A DNA stretch of 51,318 nucleotides, taken from assembly GCA_030613505.1 (NCBI GenBank), contig JAUWLW010000020.1, positions 1 to 51,318 on the forward strand, given 5' to 3'. Positions 17,349 through 26,742 of the stretch are shown piece after piece. Both the position numbers and the translations under genes were made by a program. Position 1 is the stretch's first letter. Every line of letters begins with the position of its first letter. The notes under the pieces are model-generated. The model was not told the origin of the DNA. It was given only the letters and a program-made list of their open reading frames with translations, and did not search any database. This DNA is from Candidatus Zixiibacteriota bacterium (GTDB lineage Bacteria; RBG-13-66-14; B26-G2; WVWN01).

Positions 17349-17377
17349 ATTTTACTCCTCGGTTGTACCTTTGTCAA
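17349..17377 (-). promoter_or_regulatory. Promoter of the interrupted gene at 16101
   Basis: TTGACA (17372-17377), 17 nt, TAAAAT (17349-17354) on the minus strand. The predicted transcript starts near 17342, just before the GGGGG ribosome site. Confidence 0.65.
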
Positions 17378-17381
17378 GCAC

Positions 17382-17480
17382 AAAAAAATCCCCCGGCAGT
17401 CAAGGAGGGAGGGGGATGTCATTATTTCTTATTTCAGACCGCCGGGGGAAACTTTATATGAAGGCGTGCGTCACGTCGCT
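17382..17480 (-). repeat. Terminator-like intergenic repeat, copy 2
   Basis: About 99 bp are identical to copy 3. On the minus strand the element is a 9-bp stem (TCCCCCGGC with GCCGGGGGA) enclosing a ~45-nt loop and followed by TTTTTTT. It directly follows the stop of the beta-barrel gene at 17485. The identical block extends beyond the hairpin (AAGGCGTGCGTCACGTCGCT), so more than the terminator was copied. Confidence 0.85.
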
Positions 17481-17484
17481 TCGC

Positions 17485-18210
17485 TTAAAAAGTATCAAAC
17501 GCGGCGTACGTTAAGCCTATGCCCGCAGTCACGTACGGCCCCGGCTTCCAATTGTTGGAGAAGGTATCGAGGGAACCCTGGTACGAATATTCGGCGCCGA
17601 ATAACATGTTGAATTTGACCGGGAAGTTTAAGATTATCTTGTCTGATAAGTATAGCGCGGCCCCGGCGCCGGCGTACCAACCGAACGCCGGACCGGCCGA
17701 GCGGACTTCTACTTGTTTGCCCTCGAGGTCTTTTAACTCGTATTTGCTTCTACCGAATATTATACCGCCGGCGGCGAAGGGCCGAATCTTTCCGCGCGAG
17801 CGGAAGCTAAAGCGGGGGCCGGCGTAGATATCGATAAGCGACCATTTCACGTTATCTTCCGGCTCGAGCCATTCCGAGGGTTGGTCTTCGCCGTTTAGCG
17901 TGTCTGTGGTTTTAATGGTCGCCTTTTTATTTTTATAGCCGGTATGAACTTCGAATCCGGCTTCGATACTCAGTAAAGGCGTGACCGCGGCGAGCGACGT
18001 TAGGGCGAAGTTGGCCAGGCCCATTTTAAACGGCCAACCGTCGGTCATATTAACCGGCGTCGTTTCTCCGTCGACGTGTACCGCCGTGATTTTGGATTCG
18101 CCTACGGGGATTCCTAAAAAGTAAGTACCGCCGAAAGCCAACCCGAGGGCGTAGGATGTCCCTGCGCTGAGTACTACCGCCACCAAAGTTACGAACGTTA
18201 CGCGTATCAT
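17485..18210 (-). CDS. Predicted outer-membrane beta-barrel protein
   Basis: The start was set at the ATG at 18208-18210 (MIRVTFVTLVAVVLSAGTSYA), which has GGAGGG upstream; the longer frame has no site. The 241-residue product has a signal peptide followed by amphipathic strands (LGLAFGGTYFLGIPV, IYAGPRFSFRSRG, FGWYAGAGAALYL, NFPVKFNMLFGAEYSY). It ends in GPYVTAGIGLTYAAFDTF, with the terminal Phe expected of BAM-inserted barrels. It is about 26 kDa, the size of OmpX/OmpW-like barrels. It has its own promoter and is followed by repeat copy 2. The function is unknown. Confidence 0.72.
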   Translation of the reverse strand: MIRVTFVTLVAVVLSAGTSYALGLAFGGTYFLGIPVGESKITAVHVDGETTPVNMTDGWPFKMGLANFALTSLAAVTPLLSIEAGFEVHTGYKNKKATIKTTDTLNGEDQPSEWLEPEDNVKWSLIDIYAGPRFSFRSRGKIRPFAAGGIIFGRSKYELKDLEGKQVEVRSAGPAFGWYAGAGAALYLSDKIILNFPVKFNMLFGAEYSYQGSLDTFSNNWKPGPYVTAGIGLTYAAFDTF

Positions 18211-18247
18211 TCGGCGCCCTCCTCTAATAATGCTTGCATTCATATGG

Positions 18248-18276
18248 ATTATAAGTTCGTTTGCGGGATAAGTTAA
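18248..18276 (-). promoter_or_regulatory. Promoter of the beta-barrel gene at 17485
   Basis: TTAACT (18271-18276), 17 nt, consensus TATAAT (18248-18253) on the minus strand. Confidence 0.65.
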
Positions 18277-18277
18277 T

Positions 18278-18377
18278 AAAAAAAATCCCCCGGCAGTCAA
18301 GGAGGGAGGGGGATGTCATTATTTCTTATTTCAGACCGCCGGGGGAAACTTTATATGAAGGCGTGCGTCACGTCGCT
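18278..18377 (-). repeat. Terminator-like intergenic repeat, copy 3 (behind 16S rRNA)
   Basis: This copy is identical to copy 2 apart from one extra base in the T-run. It lies about 100 nt beyond the 16S 3' end and ends in TTTTTTTT on the minus strand, so it is the likely terminator of the solitary 16S transcript. Confidence 0.85.
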
Positions 18378-18475
18378 CTACCTAAATCGACCTAAAGAGT
18401 GGGGCGCATTTGATGCCGGCTTTTCCCGGTTCGCCCAGAACCGGTTCCGGCCGGCGCGCCCGGTAACTCCCTAGA

Positions 18476-20038
<1,563 letters not shown>

Positions 20039-20198
20039 ACTTTACTCCTCCCCCGAGGGGGAGGGGAATTAGCAAGGTACTACAGGCCGCCGGAAATGGA
20101 AATACTACCCCGACGACCGCTTGGGCCTTTCAGCGGAGCTTGATGAACTGCACGCCTTCAGTTTTCAAAGATCGTAGCGCCCTCTTAGGGCAGCTATA

Positions 20199-20227
20199 TA
20201 TATAACATAGGGGTGGGGGGATGTCAA
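20199..20227 (-). promoter_or_regulatory. 16S rRNA promoter
   Basis: TTGACA (20222-20227), a 17-nt spacer, and TATATA (20199-20204) on the minus strand, about 160 nt before the 16S 5' end. The leader holds a GATCTTTGAAAACTGAAGG segment and an 8-bp hairpin (CCTCCCCC/GGGGGAGG) near 20047-20066, probably for processing. Nothing else is seen in the 20039-20348 interval. Confidence 0.8.
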
Positions 20228-20348
20228 GGGAAATGTGCGCCATTTATGGGGTTTCACCCAATCCGGGCTTTTAATTTCTTTTGCGACTCCCGCCGCGCAA
20301 GCGCCAACCGCGCGCGCTCACCTCTTCACGCCCGCAACTCCGGATAAC

Positions 20349-20393
20349 TTACCCGAGCGGCGCCTTCGCGCTACCCAGCGACGTCGCCGTTTT
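20349..20393 (-). pseudogene. Out-of-frame vestige of the SLG tail behind the lipoprotein gene
   Basis: Just past the lipoprotein stop, in another frame, the minus strand reads KTATSLGSAKAPLG and then TAA. At DNA level a 29-bp stretch matches the tail-coding sequence of the gene at 23238 at 25 positions, including 13 identical bases in a row. The lipoprotein may once have ended with the tail and lost it by a frameshift, or the tail of a neighbour was left behind. Confidence 0.4.
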
Positions 20394-21450
20394 AATTAAC
20401 GCCGGTGAAGTGCAGTATGTACGCGTGGCCTTCTATGCCGCCGGTACCGGCCCAGACGTCGTCTTCGCCGCAGGCGCAGAATTCGATCCAACCGAGGTTG
20501 TCCCAGGGCCACGGGTACGACGTGAACAGGCCGTCGTCGTACAACCAACTCTTCGCGTAACCGGACCCGGAGTCGGTCAGCCAGCCGTACGCGGGGGAGA
20601 CGAAGTCACAATCGCCGCCGCCGAGCAAAGGACAATCGACCTCCCGCCACGAGGAACCGTTGTAGTGGAAAAGGGCTCCCGCGCCGGCGTCCCCCGAGCG
20701 CGAAGCGAGCAGCCATCCGTCGTTGGGGCCGGTGAAGTCCAGCGCTAGGTATTGGGCCACCGGTTCGCCCGGGACGTTCACTTCCAACCAGCTCGAGCCG
20801 TCCCACCGGTACAAACTTTCCGCGCCTTCGTATTGGCCGCACCCCCAACCTTCTTTCTCGCTTACGAAATATAACTCGCGGATGTCGGGGCCGTCGAGTT
20901 GGAGAGTCCAGCTGTTGCCGTCGTAGTACAAAATTTGGCCGTTATCGGGGTTCTGCCAATAATGCGACGTCGCGATCCACCCTTTGTCGGGCGCCAGGAA
21001 GAACGCGTCGTTTACGTAGACGATGCCGCTTACGCCGGTAGATACGACCGTCCAGGTCGAGCCGTCGTAATGGAAGAGGTGAGGGTCGCCGGGGCCGGAT
21101 ATGTCACCGGCCACCCACACGTCGTTGGCGGTAGGAGTGCTTAAGGAAAACAGGGATACGTTACAGGAAGGGAACTCCTCCCCCAAGTTGGTATGTAGCT
21201 GCCACCCCCGGCCGTCGTAACGGAAGACGCGGTTTTTGGCACAGGCCCAACCGTTGTTGGGGCCCGTAAATTCGAGGCCCGCGAAACCAGCCGTGGCACC
21301 CGGTTCGCCGTGGTAGAAATCTAACGCTACCTCCCAGGGGCTTTGAGGGTCGGGCGGCGGACGGCCGGGCGGTTGCCCGTCCTCTTCGGCGCACCCGGCG
21401 AATATTAGCGCTAATGTAACAGTAACGCCGATAACCGTTGCCGTTTTCAT
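20392..21450 (-). CDS. Lipoprotein with WD/BNR-like propeller repeats
   Basis: This 352-residue protein begins MKTATVIGVTVTLALIFAGC, a signal peptide with a good lipobox (FAGC). Its body has recurring units of the type F-x-G-P-N-N/D-G-W and V-F-R-Y-D-G (FTGPNNGWACA, HYDGSTWTVVS, FTGPNDGWLLAS, YGWLTDSGSG). These suggest a propeller with one G-W-motif per blade. It should be membrane-anchored outside the cytoplasm. It resembles the body of the interrupted gene at 16101 (both carry repeats of the WAVGY/DGSSW kind). The normal C-terminus is YILHFTGVN. A decayed SLG tail lies just behind it. Confidence 0.75.
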   Translation of the reverse strand: MKTATVIGVTVTLALIFAGCAEEDGQPPGRPPPDPQSPWEVALDFYHGEPGATAGFAGLEFTGPNNGWACAKNRVFRYDGRGWQLHTNLGEEFPSCNVSLFSLSTPTANDVWVAGDISGPGDPHLFHYDGSTWTVVSTGVSGIVYVNDAFFLAPDKGWIATSHYWQNPDNGQILYYDGNSWTLQLDGPDIRELYFVSEKEGWGCGQYEGAESLYRWDGSSWLEVNVPGEPVAQYLALDFTGPNDGWLLASRSGDAGAGALFHYNGSSWREVDCPLLGGGDCDFVSPAYGWLTDSGSGYAKSWLYDDGLFTSYPWPWDNLGWIEFCACGEDDVWAGTGGIEGHAYILHFTGVN

Positions 21451-21558
21451 CTTCCTCCTCCTCCTGTGAGTGTATTATTTTACTCGTACCGATTACGTTT
21501 TTAATAAGTGTAAATATTGTACTTTAGATGGAACCTTAATTCAATGCATATTAGCGCC

Positions 21559-23103
21559 TTAGGACCCACGCCGCGGGCGCCGCTCCGGCGGCTTCTTGTA
21601 TTTTTTCTTAACCTTGAAGACGCGCAGGCGGCTTTGGGCGTGGACGCGCTTATAGAACCTTCGGAGCTTTTTGGCGACGGGTTTTCTTTTGGGCAGCTCC
21701 CACGTGACGACGTAGTCCACGGCCGGCGCGAAATTTTTAACGCGGTATTTTTCGGGCGGCCGCAGGTCCGACGGCAAAGGTCGGAAGCCGGGGTAGTCGA
21801 AGTTCACCGGGAAATTGGAGACGTCGGCCTCGTAATTGTTGAAGTTTAGGACGTCGCGGCCTATTGCGTAATAGCTGATCACATGCGCGAAGACTGAGAT
21901 CCGGCACTGCCAACCCGAGAAGTACAGGTACGCCACTTTGGAGCCGTCTTCCACGTATTCGATGCCCGAGCAGAAGTCCCGCAGCTCGCGGTTGAACCTC
22001 CTGTAGCGGCATAACGTATCGACCCAAAAAGTGAACGCGAACGCCGTCGCCGCCAGCAATAGGACCCACCGGCCGCCGCGTTTGAAGTCGTCGCCTGCCC
22101 AAACGAAGAAGAGCGGCCAGGGGATTATTAGAAGCCGCGCCGAGAGGACATCGAAGCCGCTGCTGCCGTTAGGCGCCAGGAAGTACAGCGCCAACGTTCC
22201 GAGGGCAAGGACCAGCAGGCCGTTGCGGGGGGCGAGCCAGGATTTCGTCCCCCGCTTACGCGCGATAACGCGGAGCGAGGCCGCGGCCAGGACGACGCCC
22301 AGCGACGCGACCCCCAGGTACAGCTGCTGCTCGCTGAAGAAGCGGAACGACGAGCCCGTAATGAAACGATGGACGACGTCGCGCCAGGGCAGCCATTGGG
22401 GAGCTGACGGCGGGTGTACGACGATAAAATAAGCGGGTAGTATGCAAGCGGGCAACAGCGCCGCGAGAACGGCCAGGCGCTTTTTCAAGTTCTTTTGCCG
22501 CTGTGGCCTCTCGCTTATAGCCAGCCAGCCGTTCAGTACGAAGACGCCGGCCACTAGTACAACGGCCGTAGCGACGTGGGCGAAGTAGGCGAATATGCCG
22601 GCGGCGTTTAATATTATAAGGTCCCGGATTCTCAGGTCGTCGCGACGGTGCCAGAAATAGGCCCAAGCCGCGTAGGTGATTACCAAACCTACGCAGTAAT
22701 TAAAGAAGCCCATATGGAACGGGAACGCGAGCGCGTAGGGGAGAGCGGCGACGGCCGGGATCGCCGTGCGGGCGCCTGCGGCCCGGGCGAAGGCGTACGT
22801 CGCGGCCGCGAAACCTATGACGTAAAGGGAAAGGAAAAGCCGTTCGGCCGCGAACGGAGGGAGGAAGGTGGCGAAGGCAGCGACGGTGGCGTGGCCTAGC
22901 AGGTTGGAGCCCGGGCTCCAGTTCAGGCGGTAATACTGCTCAACGCCGGTACCGCCGGGGAGGCACAGGTCGCGCAACAGCAGCGCGTTCTCAAGATGGC
23001 TGGGGCCGTCTTGGGTCGGCACGTATTGGTTGAACCAAAATAAGCCGAGGTAAAGGGCGATTAGAAGGAGGAACGCTATCCACGCCGTTTTTTTAAGGTT
23101 CAT
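21559..23103 (-). CDS. Polytopic membrane protein, GT-C glycosyltransferase-like
   Basis: This 514-residue protein has about ten transmembrane segments. After the first helix comes YVPTQDGPSHLENALLL, an acidic first loop like the catalytic D-x-D/E loop of GT-C enzymes that use polyprenyl-phosphate sugars. A helix-rich core follows, then a soluble C-terminal domain of about 130 residues (from ~370) ending in many Lys/Arg. It may transfer sugars to cell-surface polymers. No family name is certain. The start ATG lacks a strong ribosome site. It stands between the lipoprotein gene and the interrupted beta-helix gene, with a terminator upstream. Confidence 0.65.
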   Translation of the reverse strand: MNLKKTAWIAFLLLIALYLGLFWFNQYVPTQDGPSHLENALLLRDLCLPGGTGVEQYYRLNWSPGSNLLGHATVAAFATFLPPFAAERLFLSLYVIGFAAATYAFARAAGARTAIPAVAALPYALAFPFHMGFFNYCVGLVITYAAWAYFWHRRDDLRIRDLIILNAAGIFAYFAHVATAVVLVAGVFVLNGWLAISERPQRQKNLKKRLAVLAALLPACILPAYFIVVHPPSAPQWLPWRDVVHRFITGSSFRFFSEQQLYLGVASLGVVLAAASLRVIARKRGTKSWLAPRNGLLVLALGTLALYFLAPNGSSGFDVLSARLLIIPWPLFFVWAGDDFKRGGRWVLLLAATAFAFTFWVDTLCRYRRFNRELRDFCSGIEYVEDGSKVAYLYFSGWQCRISVFAHVISYYAIGRDVLNFNNYEADVSNFPVNFDYPGFRPLPSDLRPPEKYRVKNFAPAVDYVVTWELPKRKPVAKKLRRFYKRVHAQSRLRVFKVKKKYKKPPERRPRRGS

Positions 23104-23176
23104 CGTATAAACCGCGCCGTATAGCCTACTCGATCGTGTTAGGCTCCCTGTTTAGTTTCTTAAACCAAGAACGTTG

Positions 23177-23201
23177 AAAAGGGCGAGCTGCGCGCTCGCC
23201 C
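23177..23201 (-). terminator. Terminator of the beta-helix gene
   Basis: GGGCGAGC-GCGCA-GCTCGCCC is followed by TTTTC on the minus strand, about 35 nt after the stop at 23238. Confidence 0.8.
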
Positions 23202-23237
23202 CGTTACGTACGTACGTAATCTTCGCGTTCGGCCTGG

Positions 23238-23990
23238 TTAGTTAAACAGCGCTTTCACGCGACCCAGCGACGTCGGCGAAACAGCGACGCTGTACTTCTT
23301 GGCGCCGATGTCCTTGCTGCCCTCGCCCGCGCCGCGGCAGGGCGAACTCTCCGACAGGTAGAAGTTATTCTTGTCATAGCCGACGAAGAGGGGGTCGGCA
23401 TGGATCTCGCCGGTCCCCGGTGACGGGTAGAACACACGCCACGAACCGCCACCTCAACCCGGGCACCAGTACATGTAGTTTCCGCCCTTGTTGTTGTCCA
23501 CGTCGTTGTAGAGGATGTTCGTGGTGCCGGTGTATTCGTGCTTGGCGATGCCGTAGGTAGCGTTGCCCCAGATGATGTTGTTCTTGATCGTGGCCGTTGA
23601 ATATTCCCAAACGCGGACGCCGGCGATGCCGTTGCTCTTACAAATAGTGTTGCCGTCGATAGTGCCGCTGGCGCCGTTTGTGATGTTTATGGCGCCGTAG
23701 TAGCCGGCTTCAATGAGGCAGCAACTGGAGATGTCGAGTTGCGTTCCGCTGCCACCGGCTTGGACGTTGCCGCCGTCGAGGTCGACGAGGGCACCGTTCC
23801 CGCGTATGCAGGACTTCTTTCCTATCATGACGCCACAGCCGCCGGTGTACGTCTCCTTCGGGTCGAGAATTAGGAGCTTGTCGTAGCCCTCTCCCGGGCC
23901 GGCCTTGTCGTAGGCGATTTGTAGTTTGACGCCATATGCGGCCGCGGCGGCGATAAGAAAGCAAACCGTAACGATTAGCAGTTTCTTCAA
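23238..23990 (-). CDS. Secreted right-handed beta-helix protein with SLGRVKALFN tail, interrupted by one in-frame UGA
   Basis: The TTG start at 23988-23990 is preceded by GGAGGTG and opens a signal peptide (MKKLLIVTVCFLIAAAAAYG). Repeats of a parallel beta-helix follow (GSGTQLDISSCCLIEAG, TIKNNIIWGNATYGI). After YMYWCPG the frame meets TGA (23454-23456), then continues in the same frame: GGGSWRVFYPSPGTGEIHAD, DPLFVGYDKNNFYLSESSP, ending with the tail PTSLGRVKALFN. The part behind the UGA is the usual ending of such beta-helix proteins (DPLF, SPCxGAG, DIGA), so both halves belong together. The codon gives C-P-G-U if read as Sec, or was TGG/TGC before mutation. An 8-bp stem begins at the next base. 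Total 250 codons including the UGA. Confidence 0.7.
23419..23453 (-). promoter_or_regulatory. Hairpin immediately after the in-frame UGA (bSECIS-like candidate)
   Basis: In the mRNA GGTGGCGG, directly after the UGA, pairs with CCGTCACC over 8 bp (one G-U) with a 19-nt loop. Position is compatible with bacterial SECIS elements, but the large loop is not typical. It may equally be a chance hairpin in Gly-rich coding sequence. Confidence 0.25.
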
Positions 23991-24013
23991 GTTCTCACCT
24001 CCTCCTTTTTCTC

Positions 24014-24041
24014 AGTATAACACTTTAGTTGTGTATGTCAA
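24014..24041 (-). promoter_or_regulatory. Promoter of the beta-helix gene
   Basis: TTGACA (24036-24041), a 16-nt spacer and TATACT (24014-24019) on the minus strand, 24 nt before the TTG start. Confidence 0.7.
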
Positions 24042-24075
24042 CCTTTTTATTTAAACCTGGTATAAGTTCACAGGT

Positions 24076-24180
24076 TTACGCCGGGGCCTCGCGCCGCGGC
24101 CCGAGGCGGTTGACGGCGTCGCACGTGCCTAATATGGTGGCGGTGACCGCGTCGTACCGTAAAAACTTTATAGCTTTCAT
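24076..24180 (-). CDS. Possible 34-residue ORF, maybe a relic
   Basis: ATG at 24178-24180 is preceded by GGGGAG at a normal distance. The peptide starts MKAIKFLRYDAVTATILG and ends RREAPA. The segment DAV...C-D-A-V-N-R-L-G-P resembles the C-terminus of the protein at 26185 (DAVIIWLVCGAVNRLPAKPA), so it may be a leftover of a duplicated gene. It lies 86 nt downstream of the sulfatase-fold gene. I do not recognise a function. Confidence 0.25.
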   Translation of the reverse strand: MKAIKFLRYDAVTATILGTCDAVNRLGPRREAPA

Positions 24181-24266
24181 ACTAATCTCCCCAATAGGTT
24201 TCGCGGGTCGTAAGTTCCCGGTCCGGCGACCGGGTCGCCTCTCGCACCCGGTCCCCGGGATCGCGT

Positions 24267-26165
24267 TCAGTTCGTGTAACCCAATGACCTTAGCGCCTCC
24301 GCCAGATCGCCGCCGGTGTGGCCGGAGGTTTCGACGACCGTCTTTTTAATATGGTCGGCTAATTTGCCGCGGTAAAGCTCATACGCGGGATCGTCCACGC
24401 GCCCCCCAAGGTCGCGCGTTTCGGCGGGGTCCGTCACGAGGTCGTAACATTCGTATCGTTGATCGTCGACGTCGAATATAAGCTTCAACGAGCTTGTCCG
24501 GAGGCAATACTTCCGGCTCACCTCGGCGCCGGGAGACAGCGTCGCTTTAACGTTGGTTTGCGAAAACCCCCAGGGGGGAGGCGCGGCGGCCGGGTCGTCG
24601 CGGACGGTTAGCAGGTCGAGGCGTCGGCCGCGGTACGCCTCCGCGGGCGCGCCGGCGGCCGCGAGTATCGTGTACGCCAGGTTCAACGTTTCGACCTGGG
24701 TCCGGACGTAGCGGGGGCGTAGAGGGGCAGCGGGTTTGATCATCAGGCAGACCCGCGTTTCCGAGTCGTAAACCGTTCCGCCGTGTAATTTGGCGCGATG
24801 CTCGCCGAAAGACTCGCCGTGGTCGCTCGCGACGACGACTAGCGTCCGGTCGTAATCTCCACGGCGCCGTAAGCCGTCGAGCAGATTACCTAAGGCCCGG
24901 TCCATAAAATGGATCTCGTCGTCGTAGAGGGCCTCAATCGCCGCCGTATACGCGGGCCGGGGGTTGCCGCTTTTGTATTTACGCCACCGGTGTCTCAACT
25001 CGACCTGCTCACCTACGAAATCCACCGGGGGGACGCCGTCGTAGAATCGCTCCGCGGCGCCGCGGTATCGGTATGGGGCGTGGGGATCAAAATAATGGGC
25101 GAAGAGAAAGAGAGGTCGATCCCGCCGCCGGCCCAGGAGGCGGAGGGCGGTCGCCGTTACCGCCGGCGCCGGCCGTAACGTACCGAATAATTTTTTATTA
25201 ACCGCCGTGGCGGACCGATAAAGAACGGCGTGGCGGAAATAGGACCACCGATTTATATAGTCGTTGTAATACCGGAATCCACGCCCGAGACCCGAAAGCC
25301 GGCGATCCAGCGGGAAGCCTCCCGTGACGCCGATCGTTTCATAGCCGTAGGCCGCCAATAGTTCGGCGAGCGTGGGCGCGTCGGATCGAAAGGGTATAAA
25401 ATTGGAGACAACGCCGTGCTCGGCGGGGTACAAACCGGTGAACATGCTAACGTGGGAGGGGTTGGTTGTCGGCTGCACGCACAGGGCGTTCTCGTAAAAA
25501 ACCGTCTCCCCCGCGAAGGCGTCGACGTAAGGCGAGGTGTTCCGGGGGTATCCGTAACAACCCAGGTGGTCGGCGCGAAGCGTATCGAGAGATATGAATA
25601 TGACGTCCGGGCCGACGGCCTTGGGAGGAGTGGCTCCTCTAATCTCGGGCAGTACGAAAAACACGGCCGAGGCGGTAACGTAAACGAAGGCGGCCGCGAT
25701 CAGGACCGGTTTCTTCGCGATTTTGCCCCTAAGCACCCGCCACCCGACGGCCGCGGCAAGCGCGCCCAATCCGCACGCGGCGAATACGCCGAGTTTATAC
25801 GGATGCGTGAAACGCAGGCCGTGAAAAAGCTGACTTCTAACGGTAAGCGCGGCGTATGTTGCCCATACGACGGATACGAGACCGATTTCGGCGAGGGCCG
25901 CGGAGCGACGTTTTGCGGCCGGTATTAACTTTCCGACGAATAACGCGGTTCCGTAAAGGGCAATAGTAAGGGCGGCGACTGCGGCTAAATCGCTCGCCAG
26001 CGTCGCGCCGTAAACGAGGGCCCGAGAACCTGCCGGTACTTGCCCGCCGTGCCCGGCGAGAAAAAGTAGCGTCTCGACGGCGCCGAGGGCGAACCCGTAA
26101 GCGACGGCGATTTTTAATACCCCGTAAAACTCGCGCAAGTTCGTACCTGCTGGTTTTAAGGCCAT
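24267..26165 (-). CDS. Membrane-anchored sulfatase-fold protein, Thr nucleophile (paralogue)
   Basis: This 632-residue protein has about five transmembrane helices before residue 180, then a sulfatase-fold domain. Its opening is VIFISLDTLRADHLGCYGYP. The nucleophile region reads CVQPTTNPSHVSMFTGLYP, so Thr (T-N-P-S) takes the place of Cys. The distal metal motif is VVASDHGESFGEH. It ends LRSLGYTN, like its paralogues. GAGGTAAAG precedes the ATG. Without the Cys/Ser for formylglycine it is unlikely to be a sulfatase; phosphoethanolamine or glycerophosphate transfer, or phosphodiester cleavage in the periplasm, are alternatives. It follows the small membrane protein gene at 26185 by 19 nt in the same direction. 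Confidence 0.85.
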   Translation of the reverse strand: MALKPAGTNLREFYGVLKIAVAYGFALGAVETLLFLAGHGGQVPAGSRALVYGATLASDLAAVAALTIALYGTALFVGKLIPAAKRRSAALAEIGLVSVVWATYAALTVRSQLFHGLRFTHPYKLGVFAACGLGALAAAVGWRVLRGKIAKKPVLIAAAFVYVTASAVFFVLPEIRGATPPKAVGPDVIFISLDTLRADHLGCYGYPRNTSPYVDAFAGETVFYENALCVQPTTNPSHVSMFTGLYPAEHGVVSNFIPFRSDAPTLAELLAAYGYETIGVTGGFPLDRRLSGLGRGFRYYNDYINRWSYFRHAVLYRSATAVNKKLFGTLRPAPAVTATALRLLGRRRDRPLFLFAHYFDPHAPYRYRGAAERFYDGVPPVDFVGEQVELRHRWRKYKSGNPRPAYTAAIEALYDDEIHFMDRALGNLLDGLRRRGDYDRTLVVVASDHGESFGEHRAKLHGGTVYDSETRVCLMIKPAAPLRPRYVRTQVETLNLAYTILAAAGAPAEAYRGRRLDLLTVRDDPAAAPPPWGFSQTNVKATLSPGAEVSRKYCLRTSSLKLIFDVDDQRYECYDLVTDPAETRDLGGRVDDPAYELYRGKLADHIKKTVVETSGHTGGDLAEALRSLGYTN

Positions 26166-26184
26166 GAGGCTTTACCTCGCTGCT

Positions 26185-26742
26185 CTACGCGGGTTTCGCC
26201 GGTAGCCGGTTAACGGCCCCGCACACGAGCCAAATTATGACGGCGTCGAATAGGAGTTGCGCCGTCTTAGTCGTCTGCGATAAATATAATAGCACTAACT
26301 CGCGGCCGTAGAAATCTATTTTCAATATATGTCCTGGGTTAACGGCCACCGCGGCGACGGTGAATATACAATAGGCGAGGAAGAGCTTATCGTTGATCGG
26401 CGCGAGGTTCAAACTTTTTTCGCGAGCGTAGCGATTGTACGCTTTGGGCCAGCCCCACACGGCCCGGAAGAACCAGTATAGGTTGTATAACGGTACTAGT
26501 AAGAGAAGGGCCATCTTGGCGGCGTTAAACTTTTGTGCGCCGCCGGCGATAGGCCTCCAGGCGCGATACCACAGGAGGATGAATATCGCGAAGGCGTAGA
26601 ACGAGGCTAACATACTCCACGCGCGGACGGGCGCGGCGTCGAGGCCTAACGCGTCGACGTTTACGACCCACGAAGCGACCATAAAAGCCGCGGGAATCGC
26701 TACAATCGACGCCAGATAGAAAGGTTTCGACATCCGGGTCAC
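26185..26742 (-). CDS. Small polytopic membrane protein, DUF4328-like
   Basis: This 185-residue protein has about five hydrophobic helices. A central segment LLLVPLYNLYWFFRAVWGW is followed by an amphipathic loop (PKAYNRYAREKSLNLAPINDK). That layout resembles DUF4328 and related membrane proteins of unknown role, though the match is by eye. The GTG start overlaps the nfo stop codon (GTGA), so translation is coupled to nfo. It precedes the sulfatase-fold gene, so nfo, this gene and the sulfatase-fold gene may form one operon. I do not know its function. Confidence 0.6.
   Translation of the reverse strand: MTRMSKPFYLASIVAIPAAFMVASWVVNVDALGLDAAPVRAWSMLASFYAFAIFILLWYRAWRPIAGGAQKFNAAKMALLLLVPLYNLYWFFRAVWGWPKAYNRYAREKSLNLAPINDKLFLAYCIFTVAAVAVNPGHILKIDFYGRELVLLYLSQTTKTAQLLFDAVIIWLVCGAVNRLPAKPA

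Noticed and set aside
17382-17480. G-rich loop of the repeat as a G-quadruplex
   Set aside because: GGAGGGAGGGGG has only two or three usable G-tracts; a stable four-tract quadruplex is not supported.
25416-25928. 170-codon plus-strand open frame inside the sulfatase-fold gene at 24267
   Set aside because: It is antisense to conserved motifs of that gene and very Gly/Arg-rich; no ribosome site.
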